Shown: positions 35,049 to 45,559 of the stretch, one piece after another
Position numbering within the stretch: position 1 is the stretch's first letter
Layout of the letters: each line of letters opens with the position of its first letter
From: Earliella scabrosa
Lineage: Eukaryota > Basidiomycota > Agaricomycetes > Polyporales > Polyporaceae
DNA: 64,000 nt
Direction of reading: 5' to 3'
Assembly: GCA_022605405.1 (NCBI GenBank)
Contig: JABYQQ010000028.1
Span: forward strand, 62,001-126,000
Notes under the pieces: model-generated
Seen by the model: only the letters and a program-made list of their open reading frames with translations
Database searches by the model: none
What the model was told of the DNA's origin: nothing
Translations under genes and position numbers: made by a program

Positions 35049-35540
35049 ATGTCTGTCTCTATCCCTGTTACCACCCCTGTCACTTCAATCCCGATCAACG
35101 TACTCCTTGACAGAGCGGCGCATCTTCTCGCTCAGAGCCCTCGCATCGACATCCCACACATCGTGAACTCCATCACCCAGACATGCTATTCGACCCCCGG
35201 CTTCCTCGAGCTGCCAGTGGCTACCCAGCGTCATATCACTGACTGGCTGACCGAACGCGTTCATGTACGTACTCTTCTCTGCGAACCACTACCATTCCTC
35301 GTGCTGACCACCTCTATCGTCTATCAGGAAGCTGCGTTGCATGTGCGCAAAGAGTCAAAGGTGCAGCGGGTCCAGGTGCCAGGTGTTGGGGAGGATTATT
35401 GGTGCGCATCCGATGGCCGAGTATTCCTGTGTAGTGGCAGCAGTGGGGGCGGCGGTGGGAGCAGTGCGAGCGGTGTACACAGCAGCGTTGAGCTCGATGA
35501 TGACGATAATGAAATTCCGCCTCTCGTTGATGACCAGTAG
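35049..35540 (+). CDS. second gene inside the hAT element, unknown function
   Basis: ATG 35,049 (MSVSIPVTTPVTSIPINVLL) leads to a helical segment with AAHLLAQSPRIDIPHIVNSI and LPVATQRHITDWLTERV. A likely 64-nt intron (GTACGTACTC to CTATCAG, about 35,264-35,328) is followed by EAALHVRKESKVQRVQVPGV, GEDYWCASDGRVFLCSG, a Gly/Ser-rich linker and an acidic end; TAG at 35,538-35,540. A first exon at about 34,890-34,998 with GTGAGT donor is possible. Many hAT elements carry only a transposase, so this may be an accessory protein or a captured host fragment. No domain recognised. Confidence 0.55.
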   Translation: MSVSIPVTTPVTSIPINVLLDRAAHLLAQSPRIDIPHIVNSITQTCYSTPGFLELPVATQRHITDWLTERVHVRTLLCEPLPFLVLTTSIVYQEAALHVRKESKVQRVQVPGVGEDYWCASDGRVFLCSGSSGGGGGSSASGVHSSVELDDDDNEIPPLVDDQ

Positions 35541-38500
35541 CCTGTTTGTTACTATGTGACTCTGACATAAATCAATTTATATGCTCGCTTCATGAATACT
35601 ACCTGTGGATACCTCCGGGTACCTATGTACATACCCACCGGTCAGTCCAACTCATGAGTACCTTCGAACCTGTGGGTATCGACACCCACGGATACGATTA
35701 ACCCGCCAAGAAAACCCATACGGATGTGGGTATGAATTTCTGATCCATGACACCCATGGGTGACGGATACGGGTGATCCACGGATCCACTCGTGCACATC
35801 TCTATGTCAGCCTGATCAGATCTTTGTAAATCCATTGTATAACCGACCCATGTCAGGCTGATTAGATGGTTGTACATCCATTGTAAAACTTGCCTATTGA
35901 TCTAGATCATATGACTGATGGCACAGAAGCTTATCTAACGAGATCTGGGCGCTTTTTTGACGCCCAAATGCGGTAATAGCTGGTATGGAGGGGTTACCTA
36001 CCTGCCCTATAGCTCTATCAGTACTGCACCTATTCTCATGTATGTAGATGCAATAGATTTGCATTTTTATACCCTATGATATGGTGCAATGCTGGGATTG
36101 ATTGATGGGTTAATGGGGCAACTATGCCCTGAATACTCTAGCAGCCCCCTAGCCAGGGGTATCTCTTGCTCTGCTTTAGGGTATTCAGAGCAGCTATGCT
36201 TATGAGCTTACTGCCATCATATAGGGACACCCCAGGGCTAATGAACACATTCTTGTTCATTGTGATACATGCAGTATTGATGGAGATATGATGTATTTCA
36301 TTTTCGCAAAAAGTGGCCATTCTGTTTGGTTCATTACTTGGGTACCCCTGGGTACCACACCACGCCTTTACCACCACTGTGTAGGGATTAAGAAGGGCTT
36401 TCCAATGATATATCATACACCCCAAACCGTCCACGTCCACCCACCCTCTCCTCCTGACCCCCTTCCCATCAATCCCCTCATATATCCCTTCAGAGGCATC
36501 GGATAAGCTCGCAGTTTTAGAAGTATATACTGGACATATATTACAGTCTGTTTTGAGAACATGACATGCCACAGTTGCCTACACCTTCCCAGTCATAGCA
36601 AACAATTTTGTGCATGCACATTGGATGTTTGCCCTATATCTTAGCAACCAGATCATCAATGAGCATGCAGTTTTTTGCTGTCTTCTGGTATATTATAGCA
36701 CTATGTATGTACCAATTTGTAGCTTCCAGAAATGTGTGGATCTATCTGCATAATGCTATCAGTGGTGAACAGAGATAACCACTTGGTATTAGATCTAGTG
36801 TGCTGTACACCTCCATAACTTCCGATAGAGGTCTCCTGAGTTCTCTGTATTGAATGCAAAAAAAATCATGGAAAATGGTTGGGTACTTGTGGTGGTATGG
36901 CAAAAGATGTGCCAGAAGGCAGTTATGTAAACACTGCAGCTCCAAGTGCTGTGCAGAGTTCATAAATGGCCATCCAGCACATCTTTCGCCATATCACCAC
37001 AAGTACTCAACCGTTTTTCATGATTTTTTTTGCATTCAATACAGAGAACTCAGGAGACCTCTATCGGAAGTTATGGAGGTGTACAGCACACTAGATCTAA
37101 TACCAAGTGGTTATCTCTGTTCACCACTGATAGCATTATGCAGATAGATCCACACATTTCTGGAAGCTACAAATTGGTACATACATAGTGCTATAATATA
37201 CCAGAAGACAGCAAAAAACTGCATGCTCATTGATGATCTGGTTGCTAAGATATAGGGCAAACATCCAATGTGCATGCACAAAATTGTTTGCTATGACTGG
37301 GAAGGTGTAGGCAACTGTGGCATGTCATGTTCTCAAAACAGACTGTAATATATGTCCAGTATATACTTCTAAAACTGCGAGCTTATCCGATGCCTCTGAA
37401 GGGATATATGAGGGGATTGATGGGAAGGGGGTCAGGAGGAGAGGGTGGGTGGACGTGGACGGTTTGGGGTGTATGATATATCATTGGAAAGCCCTTCTTA
37501 ATCCCTACACAGTGGTGGTAAAGGCGTGGTGTGGTACCCAGGGGTACCCAAGTAATGAACCAAACAGAATGGCCACTTTTTGCGAAAATGAAATACATCA
37601 TATCTCCATCAATACTGCATGTATCACAATGAACAAGAATGTGTTCATTAGCCCTGGGGTGTCCCTATATGATGGCAGTAAGCTCATAAGCATAGCTGCT
37701 CTGAATACCCTAAAGCAGAGCAAGAGATACCCCTGGCTAGGGGGCTGCTAGAGTATTCAGGGCATAGTTGCCCCATTAACCCATCAATCAATCCCAGCAT
37801 TGCACCATATCATAGGGTATAAAAATGCAAATCTATTGCATCTACATACATGAGAATAGGTGCAGTACTGATAGAGCTATAGGGCAGGTAGGTAACCCCT
37901 CCATACCAGCTATTACCGCATTTGGGCGTCAAAAAAGCGCCCAGATCTCGTTAGATAAGCTTCTGTGCCATCAGTCATATGATCTAGATCAATAGGCAAG
38001 TTTTACAATGGATGTACAACCATCTAATCAGCCTGACATGGGTCGGTTATACAATGGATTTACAAAGATCTGATCAGGCTGACATAAGTCAGTTTTACAA
38101 TGGATATACAAGAACTGCATCTGATTTACAGGGGATTATACAATACTATTGTACTACGGTGTTTTACAACACTGCTAGCCATATTACAAAGGGGGAGGGT
38201 TGTACAAAACACCCCCACGAAATACACAACACTTTCACCACATCTGTGGTGTTTTGTAATACAAATCTGGAAACTACAGGTGGTCTGACCCCCTTGTCCG
38301 CGCCTCTCGCTTCTTCGCATCTCACTCTGCCACTCTCTCACTTATCCACTGGCCCGCTGGTTCTCGTCCGCCCGCATGTGTCTCCGCCTCCTCGCTCTGC
38401 CCGCTCCCTTGCCTGCGCTCTCATTGCTGCCCTCGCTCGTTACCGCCCTCGCGCGCGTCACCTCCCTCACGCTCGTCACCGCCATAAAGCTCGTCACCGC

Positions 38501-38885
38501 CATATCCCTCGTCACCGCCGTCTCCCTTGTCTCCGCCTGTTTCCTTGTTCACCGTCCACCGTTCAGCTCATTCCTTCTCTTTAGTCAGTGTTGGTCCAGT
38601 AGTTGTAGTACCTGTACACGTGTACCTGTTAGATACATGTCATAATCAATATCAATATCATTCTTGAACTATGATTTGTGTGCGATGTGTAGTTCAAAGT
38701 GAGCAAAGTTGTGACCAATAACATACGAATTCGTCTGCAATCGGTCACAAATTGTTACAATTGTAAAAATTATTCAGGCCCCCTAAATAATTATGGCGAT
38801 TGCGACACAGCTGCCAATCTGCTGATACTTCGACTCAATTCTTCGAAATTTTGGCAAATCCGACAAGGGGGTTTTTCCTGATGAT

Positions 38886-41800
38886 CCTCCCACTGCGGCA
38901 CCTGGCAAGACTCCCAAACCGTGGTCCTACAGATTCACAATTGTGTGCTATCCGCCGCGGTCGATGCTGAATGCTCGAGCCCTGTTGAGTTTTGCTGTAC
39001 TTCCTGGGAACAAGATGTTCGCCATGCCGCCTGAATTCATCGACCCACGGTACGACTGTCCGGCCGTTACATTCGTCTTACTTGTCGCTCATTGCGTCTA
39101 CCTGTAGCTACGACAAAGTCGATGTCACGACAAATGTGGCTAACTGGGTCACGTCGGGCTTGTACCTGACCACCCCAGCGTCGTTCATGCAGTTCTACTA
39201 CCGTACGTTCTGTCAGATGGCCTATCACTTCGGGCGGCAAGTCGGACATGAATCACGCATCGATGTCGACTACCGCAAGCTTGCAGAGTGCTTCACTCTG
39301 GTGGAAAAAAAATGGTACCGAACATCGCCCAGCTTTCTGGGAGCTTCATCCGGGCTCCACTGCTTCATCCGCCGAGTTGGGCTGCACCCGTGAGGAGACC
39401 GTCAAGCTGTGGCAGAAGCATACGCAACTGTATGGAGGTCTTATTCCTTACGAAGTACATACCGCAAGTCAGAAGACCGGTGAGCGCGTTCTCAACTTCA
39501 CATCTCCGGCCGTTCTGACTCCTCTTCAGGTGTGCGTGCTCAGAAAGGCGACGACGGTGGACGCACAGCGACTGAGAAGAAATCTGGTCAAAAACGTAAA
39601 CGGGGCGACAAGGACAAGGGTACGTCATGGTTCAGACTTGTCCCTGTGGCTGAGACGTGTCACACAGGTCCCACGAAGAAAAAGCAGAAGAAGAAGAGGG
39701 CCTCTGCAGGGGCTCAGGTCCAGCACGCAACTGCAGCCGTCGTTAGTAAGTCTCAAGATGTGTTGCCCATAACGGTGCTAATACTATGTTGTAGCTGCTG
39801 GTATCCAGGCTGACGCGACTGACGCGATCGTAGAAGAAGATGCGTATGGCGGCGATGATGAAGCAGCTAGTACGTCAGGTGAGTATCTTCTTCTCGTGGC
39901 GTCATGTCCGTTACCAATTACAACCCTAGCGAAGCGAAAGACGACCGTCATACCTCCGAATCCTTCCCTGCCTTCGACGAGCTTGTCTGCGACCAGCCGG
40001 TGCACAACTCGGAGTAGGACTGGAGATCCGCGCGTCGCAACCTCTGTCCAGTCGCATCCGTACCTCCATCGATACCATTTTCGCGATCGTCCCCGTTAGT
40101 TCTGTGTCAGCCGTGCCGCTACTTATCATGTATTGACGAGGTGTTCTGCAGTTGGTGCCCTGTCATCTGAGTCTGAGTCCGAGGTAGCTGCAATTGACTT
40201 ACAGTCAAACGGCGCCCTCCTGGACGTCTTGGGCGGTTATTGTGCAGATGACGACTTAAGTGATAGTCCGAGTAAGTGCCATGCCTCCGAGGTCAACGGC
40301 GGCTCATTGAGAACCTTGTCCCAATCCAGCATTCGTCTACGTTTCCACGGAGCTTACCCGTGCACACGATGACAACGTCGACGGTCAGGAATCTGGGCAC
40401 GCGGTAGATCCTGATAACGCCCAAGTCCCGTCTGCCCCACAACCGGAGTTGCAGCAGGAGCTCGTCGCCCAGGGCTTCATTCAGACCGACCAGCGTACCG
40501 GACATAAACGACTTCACCACACGACGAATGACAGCGACGAGGACATGGTTGTCATTCTGCCCATCGACGCGCATCAACCCAGCTATGGCAGGGCGCAATC
40601 ACGAGAGCGCATAAGTGAAGGTGAGACCCAACACGGCAGGACGCCTCATCTGCCCTGCTGGATACCCACTTCTGGAGCGGCGTACTGATGTATTGAACAA
40701 TCTCTCCAGGGCTGTCTTCGTCTCAAGAGTGGAATTTCCCCGTAGACGATGTCAATGCTGCTCTGCAATCGGATGCGCAGCCTGCTCCGCGGTAGTCACA
40801 CTCAAAATGATGGCCCCGAACATCCCGCACCAGCTCGCACCATCCCTTCGACACCTATCAACCGTGGGATAACCGAGGAACCTCAGCAGAACAACGGTGA
40901 ACTTCATCCAGGAGACCCCCGTATGTCACTCAGCCGCATTCGCGAGCAAGTTGTCATACCAACTCACGCTCCCGAACAGCTTACCAGAAGGTTCTTGACA
41001 TATTCGCGCTCGACTCCCTACGGCGACAACTGCGTCGCTACCAGAAACTCGAGCATCGCATGACCTCAATGCCTTCATCGTCCTCTTCGAGCGAGCTCCC
41101 CATCAACGACTTCTCCCGCGCATTATGCGGCGATCAGTCCTCAACCTCGTTCGTGCAGGCGGTCGCGAGCATGTGGCAGTCTTACAAGACCATGAAGGCT
41201 GCGAGCGATGTCGCGGAACTCCACCTTGCATCCGTCCGTCGCGAACTGATGCTATGCAATGCAGCTGCGTGGTACTGGTTGACGCAGCATTGCGCGGCAA
41301 GGTGCCGGACCATCGTCGCAGAGCTGATCAAGAACCGTGCGGCGTTCAAAGACTCCGATGGGTGGTTGGAGCGTCTGTGCTCACACGTCCTCTGTGACCT
41401 TGCCGGTCGACGAGCAGGGCCATATCAATACCATGCTCGTGAGTATCTGCCCCAACTACCCATGGAATCGAAACACGGCACCGTCTCTCGCCCCGTGCAC
41501 CTCGAGGAAGACTTCGGACCGCGTGTTTGCGAGAACGTGGTCCGTCTGCTCCGCCCTAACAACACAGAGATGCTGTGCGAGTACTTTGTCATGTACATTG
41601 TTGCCGCATTCAAGAACATCGATGTCCTCCTCCTCGATGGGGTTTGGCAAGCATACCGCCACATCAAGGCCTCCATCCTAGGCCCAAACAGCACCGTCAA
41701 AGCCCCTCAACTCCGTGTGTCACACTTGCATCCATTTGCCGCGGCCCTTACATCCCTCTCCCTTGTTACCCCCACCTCCCAGGAGGCCCAAACCATGGAC

Positions 41801-42931
41801 CACATATCCGAGATCATAGAGCGATGTTTGCCTGGCGTCAAGGCTTGGACCAGCTTGCTGATCGGCCGGCTCAGTACTCACAACGACATCGAGGAGGATC
41901 CGCTCTACGGCGCACCGCAATCTTTCACCTCGGTGTCCCGCGAACCGCCTACAGCCGTTCTGCCTTCAGCGCCACCTCGCACCCCTCAGGACCTCGGCTT
42001 AGACGCGCTGGTCGAGTTTGCCTTGCAAATGCTCCCTGTCGCCCTCAGTCACCCCATTCCCCATCCCACCACACTCCAGTCTCTTGCAATTGACCGCCCC
42101 AATCACTTCCTACCCTTTCGAGAGCTCGCGCCTTGTCGCCGTCGTGTGAGCAGTCGCCATGGACCCTACCACGCTACCAAGGTCGACCTACCAGGAGCCT
42201 TTCCAAGTTGGCTCATCTTTCGAGCATTGCTGTTCGACTCGCCGGTCATGCGCGAGTCAACGCATTGCTACTTCCCCGACCACACGGCGTGGCTCGCATT
42301 CCTTGAAGAGGAGGGCTACGATGAAGGGAGCAATGCGGCCCTGAACAGATTCTTCAACGTTACATGCTACGGGACCCCTCAGAACCAGCGACGCGCGCAC
42401 GGGAAACAATATGCGGAAGACTACTTCAACGCTGAGTCACAATGGACGCAACTTCTCGCTGAACACAGGGGGACAGTGCCGTTTGTCACCGCATTCTTCT
42501 GGACGCAGGGTTACTCGATGACTCACCGAGATGAGATGGGCAAGCCCTGCTTCAGGAAACTGGCCAACGTCAAGTTCCCTCTCATAGGGAAGCTCACGGG
42601 GTACCTCCTCGCCGCAGATCTGGTGTACACTGGCAAAGTTCCTGCCCCCATGCGGGAAGAACTCGCTCTGGTCGTGCGCTGGAACGAACTTGGCTCCCTT
42701 CGGGGACTACATACCGCTTCTCACTTGGAGAAAGTGGGCCATCTTTGGCAGAAACGATTAATGAGGTTAGAATATACGATCCATATAATGATGATGACTA
42801 TGAAGCAGTATCGGAAGTGTCATAACTAGTATTTCCCTTGTCTCCCCTAGGCAGACGTTTGGATGGACCCATTGAAGGGGGAAGGAACGGTCCTACAACG
42901 TCTGCTATCAAACGCACCCTTGATACCGTAG
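38886..42931 (+). pseudogene. TET/JBP-like dioxygenase, 3' piece with long C-terminal extension
   Basis: Continues in frame from the middle piece: PPTAAPGKTPKPWSYRFTIV followed by CYPPR, whose Arg would bind the 2-oxoglutarate carboxylate in this family. Then LPGNKMFAMPPEFIDPR, an intron (about 39,052-39,110), YDKVDVTTNVANWVTSGLYL and FMQFYYRTFCQMAYHFGRQV. At 39,305-39,312 a run of eight A shifts the frame: reading continues only in the +1 frame (EHRPAFWELHPGST, YGGLIPYEVHT). Exons at 39.5-40.9 kb are Lys/Asp-rich, with basic KKKQKKKRA and several GT-AG introns. A large exon at 41,060-42,763 encodes nearly 570 residues, helical and Trp/Tyr-rich, with YFNAESQWTQLLAEHRGTVP and VTAFFWTQGYSMTHRDEMG. 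After an intron (about 42,764-42,850) a last short exon stops at 42,929-42,931. The function of the C-terminal region is unknown to me. Confidence 0.75.
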
Positions 42932-43002
42932 ATCAACCATTCTTCAGACTTTGAACATGCCTAAGACTAGGCATCACCATACACAGGAAAACTCTCTATT
43001 AC

Positions 43003-43785
43003 GATTGATGAGGAACGAAGAGATCGTCCTTTAAGTACGACGTTCTCCGCCATCCCGCGTCACGCAAACCTGAGCCCGTGGGAACGTTTTTCATACTCCG
43101 CTTACCTTAAGTAAGTAACGGTATTTACTGTAACAGACGCCCAGTAAGTAACTGTTTACCGGCTCTAGCCCTAGTCTAGGGTTGGCCTGACCCCCAGGCG
43201 CCCATGGCACTGCCACCTTAGCGCGCAAATAAGCGCCCAAACGCCGACAAATCCGATGATTTGTGCGACATGTTGGGAACATGTCGCACTCGTTTTTGGA
43301 GCTTCGGCCGATGGGCGCTTAATCGAACGACCACCTCGGATTGTAGCCATATGTCGTGGGAACATATTGATTACATTATCTTATGTTTCCGATCAAAACT
43401 GAGCGAGTTAGAAGAGAAATAAACTTGCCCATATCGGGAAGAATGGGCTGTTTGCGCATTGTGAATGGGCGCCTAGCGTACCGGATTTGGAACATCTCAA
43501 TGTAGACAAGTTTGTTTCAATTCTAGCACACTCAGTTTTCATCTAAAATATATAGTGTTATATACCATTAGAATCGTATGGCCTGTGGCTACACACTGAG
43601 CTAGTAACTGAAGTGGTTTGTAAATTATTTCAATCAACTATAAGCAGTTCTGTGTAATAGAAACTCTAGCACAAACTTGAGCTAAACAGTGTTGATCATT
43701 ATAAATTCATATATCATTTCTATATAAATTATTCCCTTCCTCATCAATCGTACCCTGCCAGACAATGGCCCACTTCACAACAAGT
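43003..43785 (+). repeat. R1 dispersed repeat, complete copy 1 (783 bp)
   Basis: Shares start (TTACGATTGATGAGGAAC) and end (CCCACTTCACAACAAGT) with the copy at 63,014-63,798, beyond which the two diverge. Internal inverted repeat CGATTGATGAGGAA / TTCCTCATCAATCG brings the left end near the right end, about 34 bp short of the right edge. Contains the hairpin GTGCGACATGTT-GGG-AACATGTCGCAC (about 43,261) and the palindromic TTGCCCAT core shared with 755-1,017. No ORF of interest; no clear TSD. Confidence 0.8.
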
Positions 43786-44851
43786 AAGGAGGAGATGGCA
43801 CGTGCATCGTGGTGCACTCAATGACAACACGACTGCCATTGCGGTACTGCTCTCCCTATGACTTTGCGCACTTCCGCACCTGTACACTGGCAAGCAGCCG
43901 CAAATTTTGCATCGAGCGATGTATCATCGATCATTGCTCACTATCAGTGTCAATAGCTTGCCTAGCACTGCGATCAAGTCCCCAACATCCCCAGTGCATG
44001 CATACAATGCACATGCTCCACGTCAGCCAGTCAAGCGATGGGGGAGGCAGCTACACCTCCATTGACTAAGGTGAACCAGATGATGTCTTCATTCAAAGTC
44101 TTCAGCCCTCTTGACCAGTAGCTCTTTAACACTCCACCTCCACAAGTCCATCCAAGTTAGTTAAACCCGACACATGCGGTCTTCAGTATCCTCCCTACCC
44201 TCGGAGTCACTGCTCCCCTTCCTCTGCTAGCCTCTGCTACCCTTTCCCGGTCATGTCAACTCCGGCTTCAGGGCAAGTTCAGTCTCTACATACATTGCGC
44301 ATGCGAAGAGAAAGTGCCTGAGAAGCTGAGTTCTCTGCTCTCTTTCCATGCACAACGACATTTGTTGGACTGTAGGGAATATTTTGTATCAATTTTGGGT
44401 ATGATGTATGCTGTGATTCAAGTCATGTCACCTCGCTTGCGTCCTTTCTGCAAGGTTGAGCCTCAAAACATTGTGAAGCTACCTTTGTAATGACACACTA
44501 CGCGTCAACACATCCGGAAAGTGCTTGTGTATAGATCTCAATGCGTGGTTGGAGATCAAATGTCTGCTGACAAACTCAGATATGGCGACCTACAGTTCGG
44601 AGGTGCTATTGGTAGCAGACTAAGTATTCCCTATATACAGCCAAACACGTCTACAAGTACTAGACGCTCATTGCTGAGCAGGCCTCCGGCACAATGGAGG
44701 CCTGCTCAGCAGTGACTTAGCCAGTGCTGTATGACTGTGTTTGAGAGGCATCTAAATTAAGAGTGTAGTATGTAGCCATTGTGCTAGAAGCCTTAACTAT
44801 AGCATTCAAAGGCTAGGTGATTGTACTAGTATGTTACTGTAAGTACGCGTG
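43786..44851. other. intergenic, no gene seen
   Basis: No coding support in either strand. Contains one perfect hairpin (see 44,672-44,711) and nothing else recognised. Confidence 0.5.
44672..44711. repeat. perfect hairpin, 16-bp arms, 8-nt loop
   Basis: TGCTGAGCAGGCCTCC at 44,672-44,687 and its exact complement at 44,696-44,711; loop GGCACAAT. Confidence 0.9.
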
Positions 44852-45046
44852 ATGGGCGCCTGTCTAACCCTATAGTGCTTGACCTAACCCTAGCTCAGGG
44901 TTTGGGCTCATAAGAAAATTGGTTACAAGCGCTGATGTAAGCATAAGACTTTAGTAATCGGAGTTTGAAGTCAGTTCCCACGGGGTCAAATCATCGTAAC
45001 AGGGAATGTCGACATAAAGGACGATTTCTTCGTTACCTCATCAATC
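44852..45046 (-). repeat. R1-like repeat, 5' part, reverse orientation
   Basis: Read on the minus strand: GATTGATGAGG, GAAGAAATCGTCCTTTA, GTGGGAAC, ACTCCGATTAC, CCTGAGCTAGGGTTAGG, GGCGCCCATC, the same order as in the complete R1 copies. Truncated like the copy at 14,549. Confidence 0.65.
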
Positions 45047-45234
45047 GTAACACGTCGGCTTACAAGTGTTCGTACGAGGAAGTCAGAGAGGCGCTGGAAC
45101 GTGTGTACAAGCGGTTGGAGCAGGCTATTCCGTCAGAGTATCACACGGAGATCGTCTTTGACGACATCATGGTAGAGCATCTTCTCTGTAAATTCCAGCG
45201 TACCAAGGACGTTGATCATGTTGTAGTATCGTAG
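45047..45234 (+). pseudogene. orphan exon-like fragment
   Basis: Open frame with coding-like composition (YEEVREALERVYKRLEQAIP, SEYHTEIVFDDIMVEHLLCK), stop at 45,232-45,234. Its upstream side is taken by the R1-like repeat. No family recognised; it may be the 3' end of a gene displaced by R1. Confidence 0.35.
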
Positions 45235-45559
45235 TACCTGACTTCTTGTCTTGCGATGCTTCAGTAGAATGTCACCGTGCACTCAAACGATGGATGAGAT
45301 TATTACAATAACTGGTATTTATATCACGAGGAGGTAAGGTATGCTATTGATAGAGATGTAGATGATGAGCGAGATGGGGAGGAGTAATGTATCGGCGTCA
45401 GCGAAACAGACATCTAAGCGAGGATTGTAAGCTGGTCGTGAGAGCTGGTAGAGCGATCTGTAAGACATAGATGCTTCATGGCGCCTTGAGGAGGTTTGTC
45501 GCCCTTGTCTGACTCCTCCTCTGTGCTGTCTCCATATCCGACCTTACGCTTGATCTTCT

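Larger units (their letters stand above)
31137..35804. mobile_element. hAT transposon (4,668 bp), candidate autonomous
   Basis: Perfect 16-bp terminal inverted repeats TAGAGATGTGCACGAG and its complement. Exact 8-bp TSD TGTCAGCC at 31,129-31,136 and 35,805-35,812. Subterminal regions carry repeated ACCCAC(G/A)G and CACGGATAC words at both ends. Contains an intron-rich transposase on the minus strand and a small second gene on the plus strand. It sits in the left arm of the palindrome; the right arm has the empty site at about 38,075-38,085, giving a direct view of the pre-insertion state. Confidence 0.95.
30931..38282. repeat. giant palindromic (foldback) element, 1.3-kb arms, interrupted by a hAT transposon
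   Basis: Outer ends CACCTGTAGTTTCCAGATTT (30,931) and its exact complement ending at 38,282. Flanked by a 7-bp direct repeat GTCTGAC (30,924-30,930 and 38,283-38,289). Left arm = 30,931-31,136 plus 35,805-36,912; right arm = 36,977-38,282; the unpaired centre is about 64 nt. Without the hAT insertion the element is 2,676 bp. The arms contain the same 144-codon open frame on opposite strands (36,572-36,138 and 37,317-37,751) with identical translation; only near the centre (36,860-36,912 against 36,977-37,030) do I see a few mismatches. No coding signature recognised. A GGGCGCTTTTTTGACGCCC palindrome occurs in each arm (about 35,949 and 37,924). Confidence 0.9.
29825..38883. mobile_element. 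CATCAG-terminus non-autonomous element (1.7 kb without nested insertions)
   Basis: Termini CATCAGGAAAAACCTCCC (left) and, complemented from the right, CATCAGGAAAAACCCCC. AT duplicated at 29,823-29,824 and 38,884-38,885. Excision with one AT restores the TET/JBP-like frame (HGGY into PPTAAPGKTPKPW). About 7.36 kb of its 9.06 kb is a nested palindromic element plus hAT. Its own sequence is 29,825-30,930 and 38,290-38,883: mostly non-coding, with a long C/T-rich tract. No transposase of its own; same terminal hexamer and TSD as the Plavaka element, so probably Plavaka-mobilised (inference). Confidence 0.85.

Noticed and set aside
36854..37147. 97-codon open frame crossing the palindrome centre
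   Set aside because: Reads from one arm through the spacer into the other; composition and position suggest chance.
36138..37751. Two identical 144-codon open frames on opposite strands (36,572-36,138 and 37,317-37,751)
   Set aside because: They are mirror images in the palindrome arms. There is no domain, no promoter or intron signs, and identity comes from the arms' DNA identity. Not called as genes.
39784..41060. Separate small genes in the 39.8-41.0 kb region
   Set aside because: The open frames are joined by plausible GT-AG introns and fit as low-complexity exons of the TET/JBP-like gene's C-terminal part.
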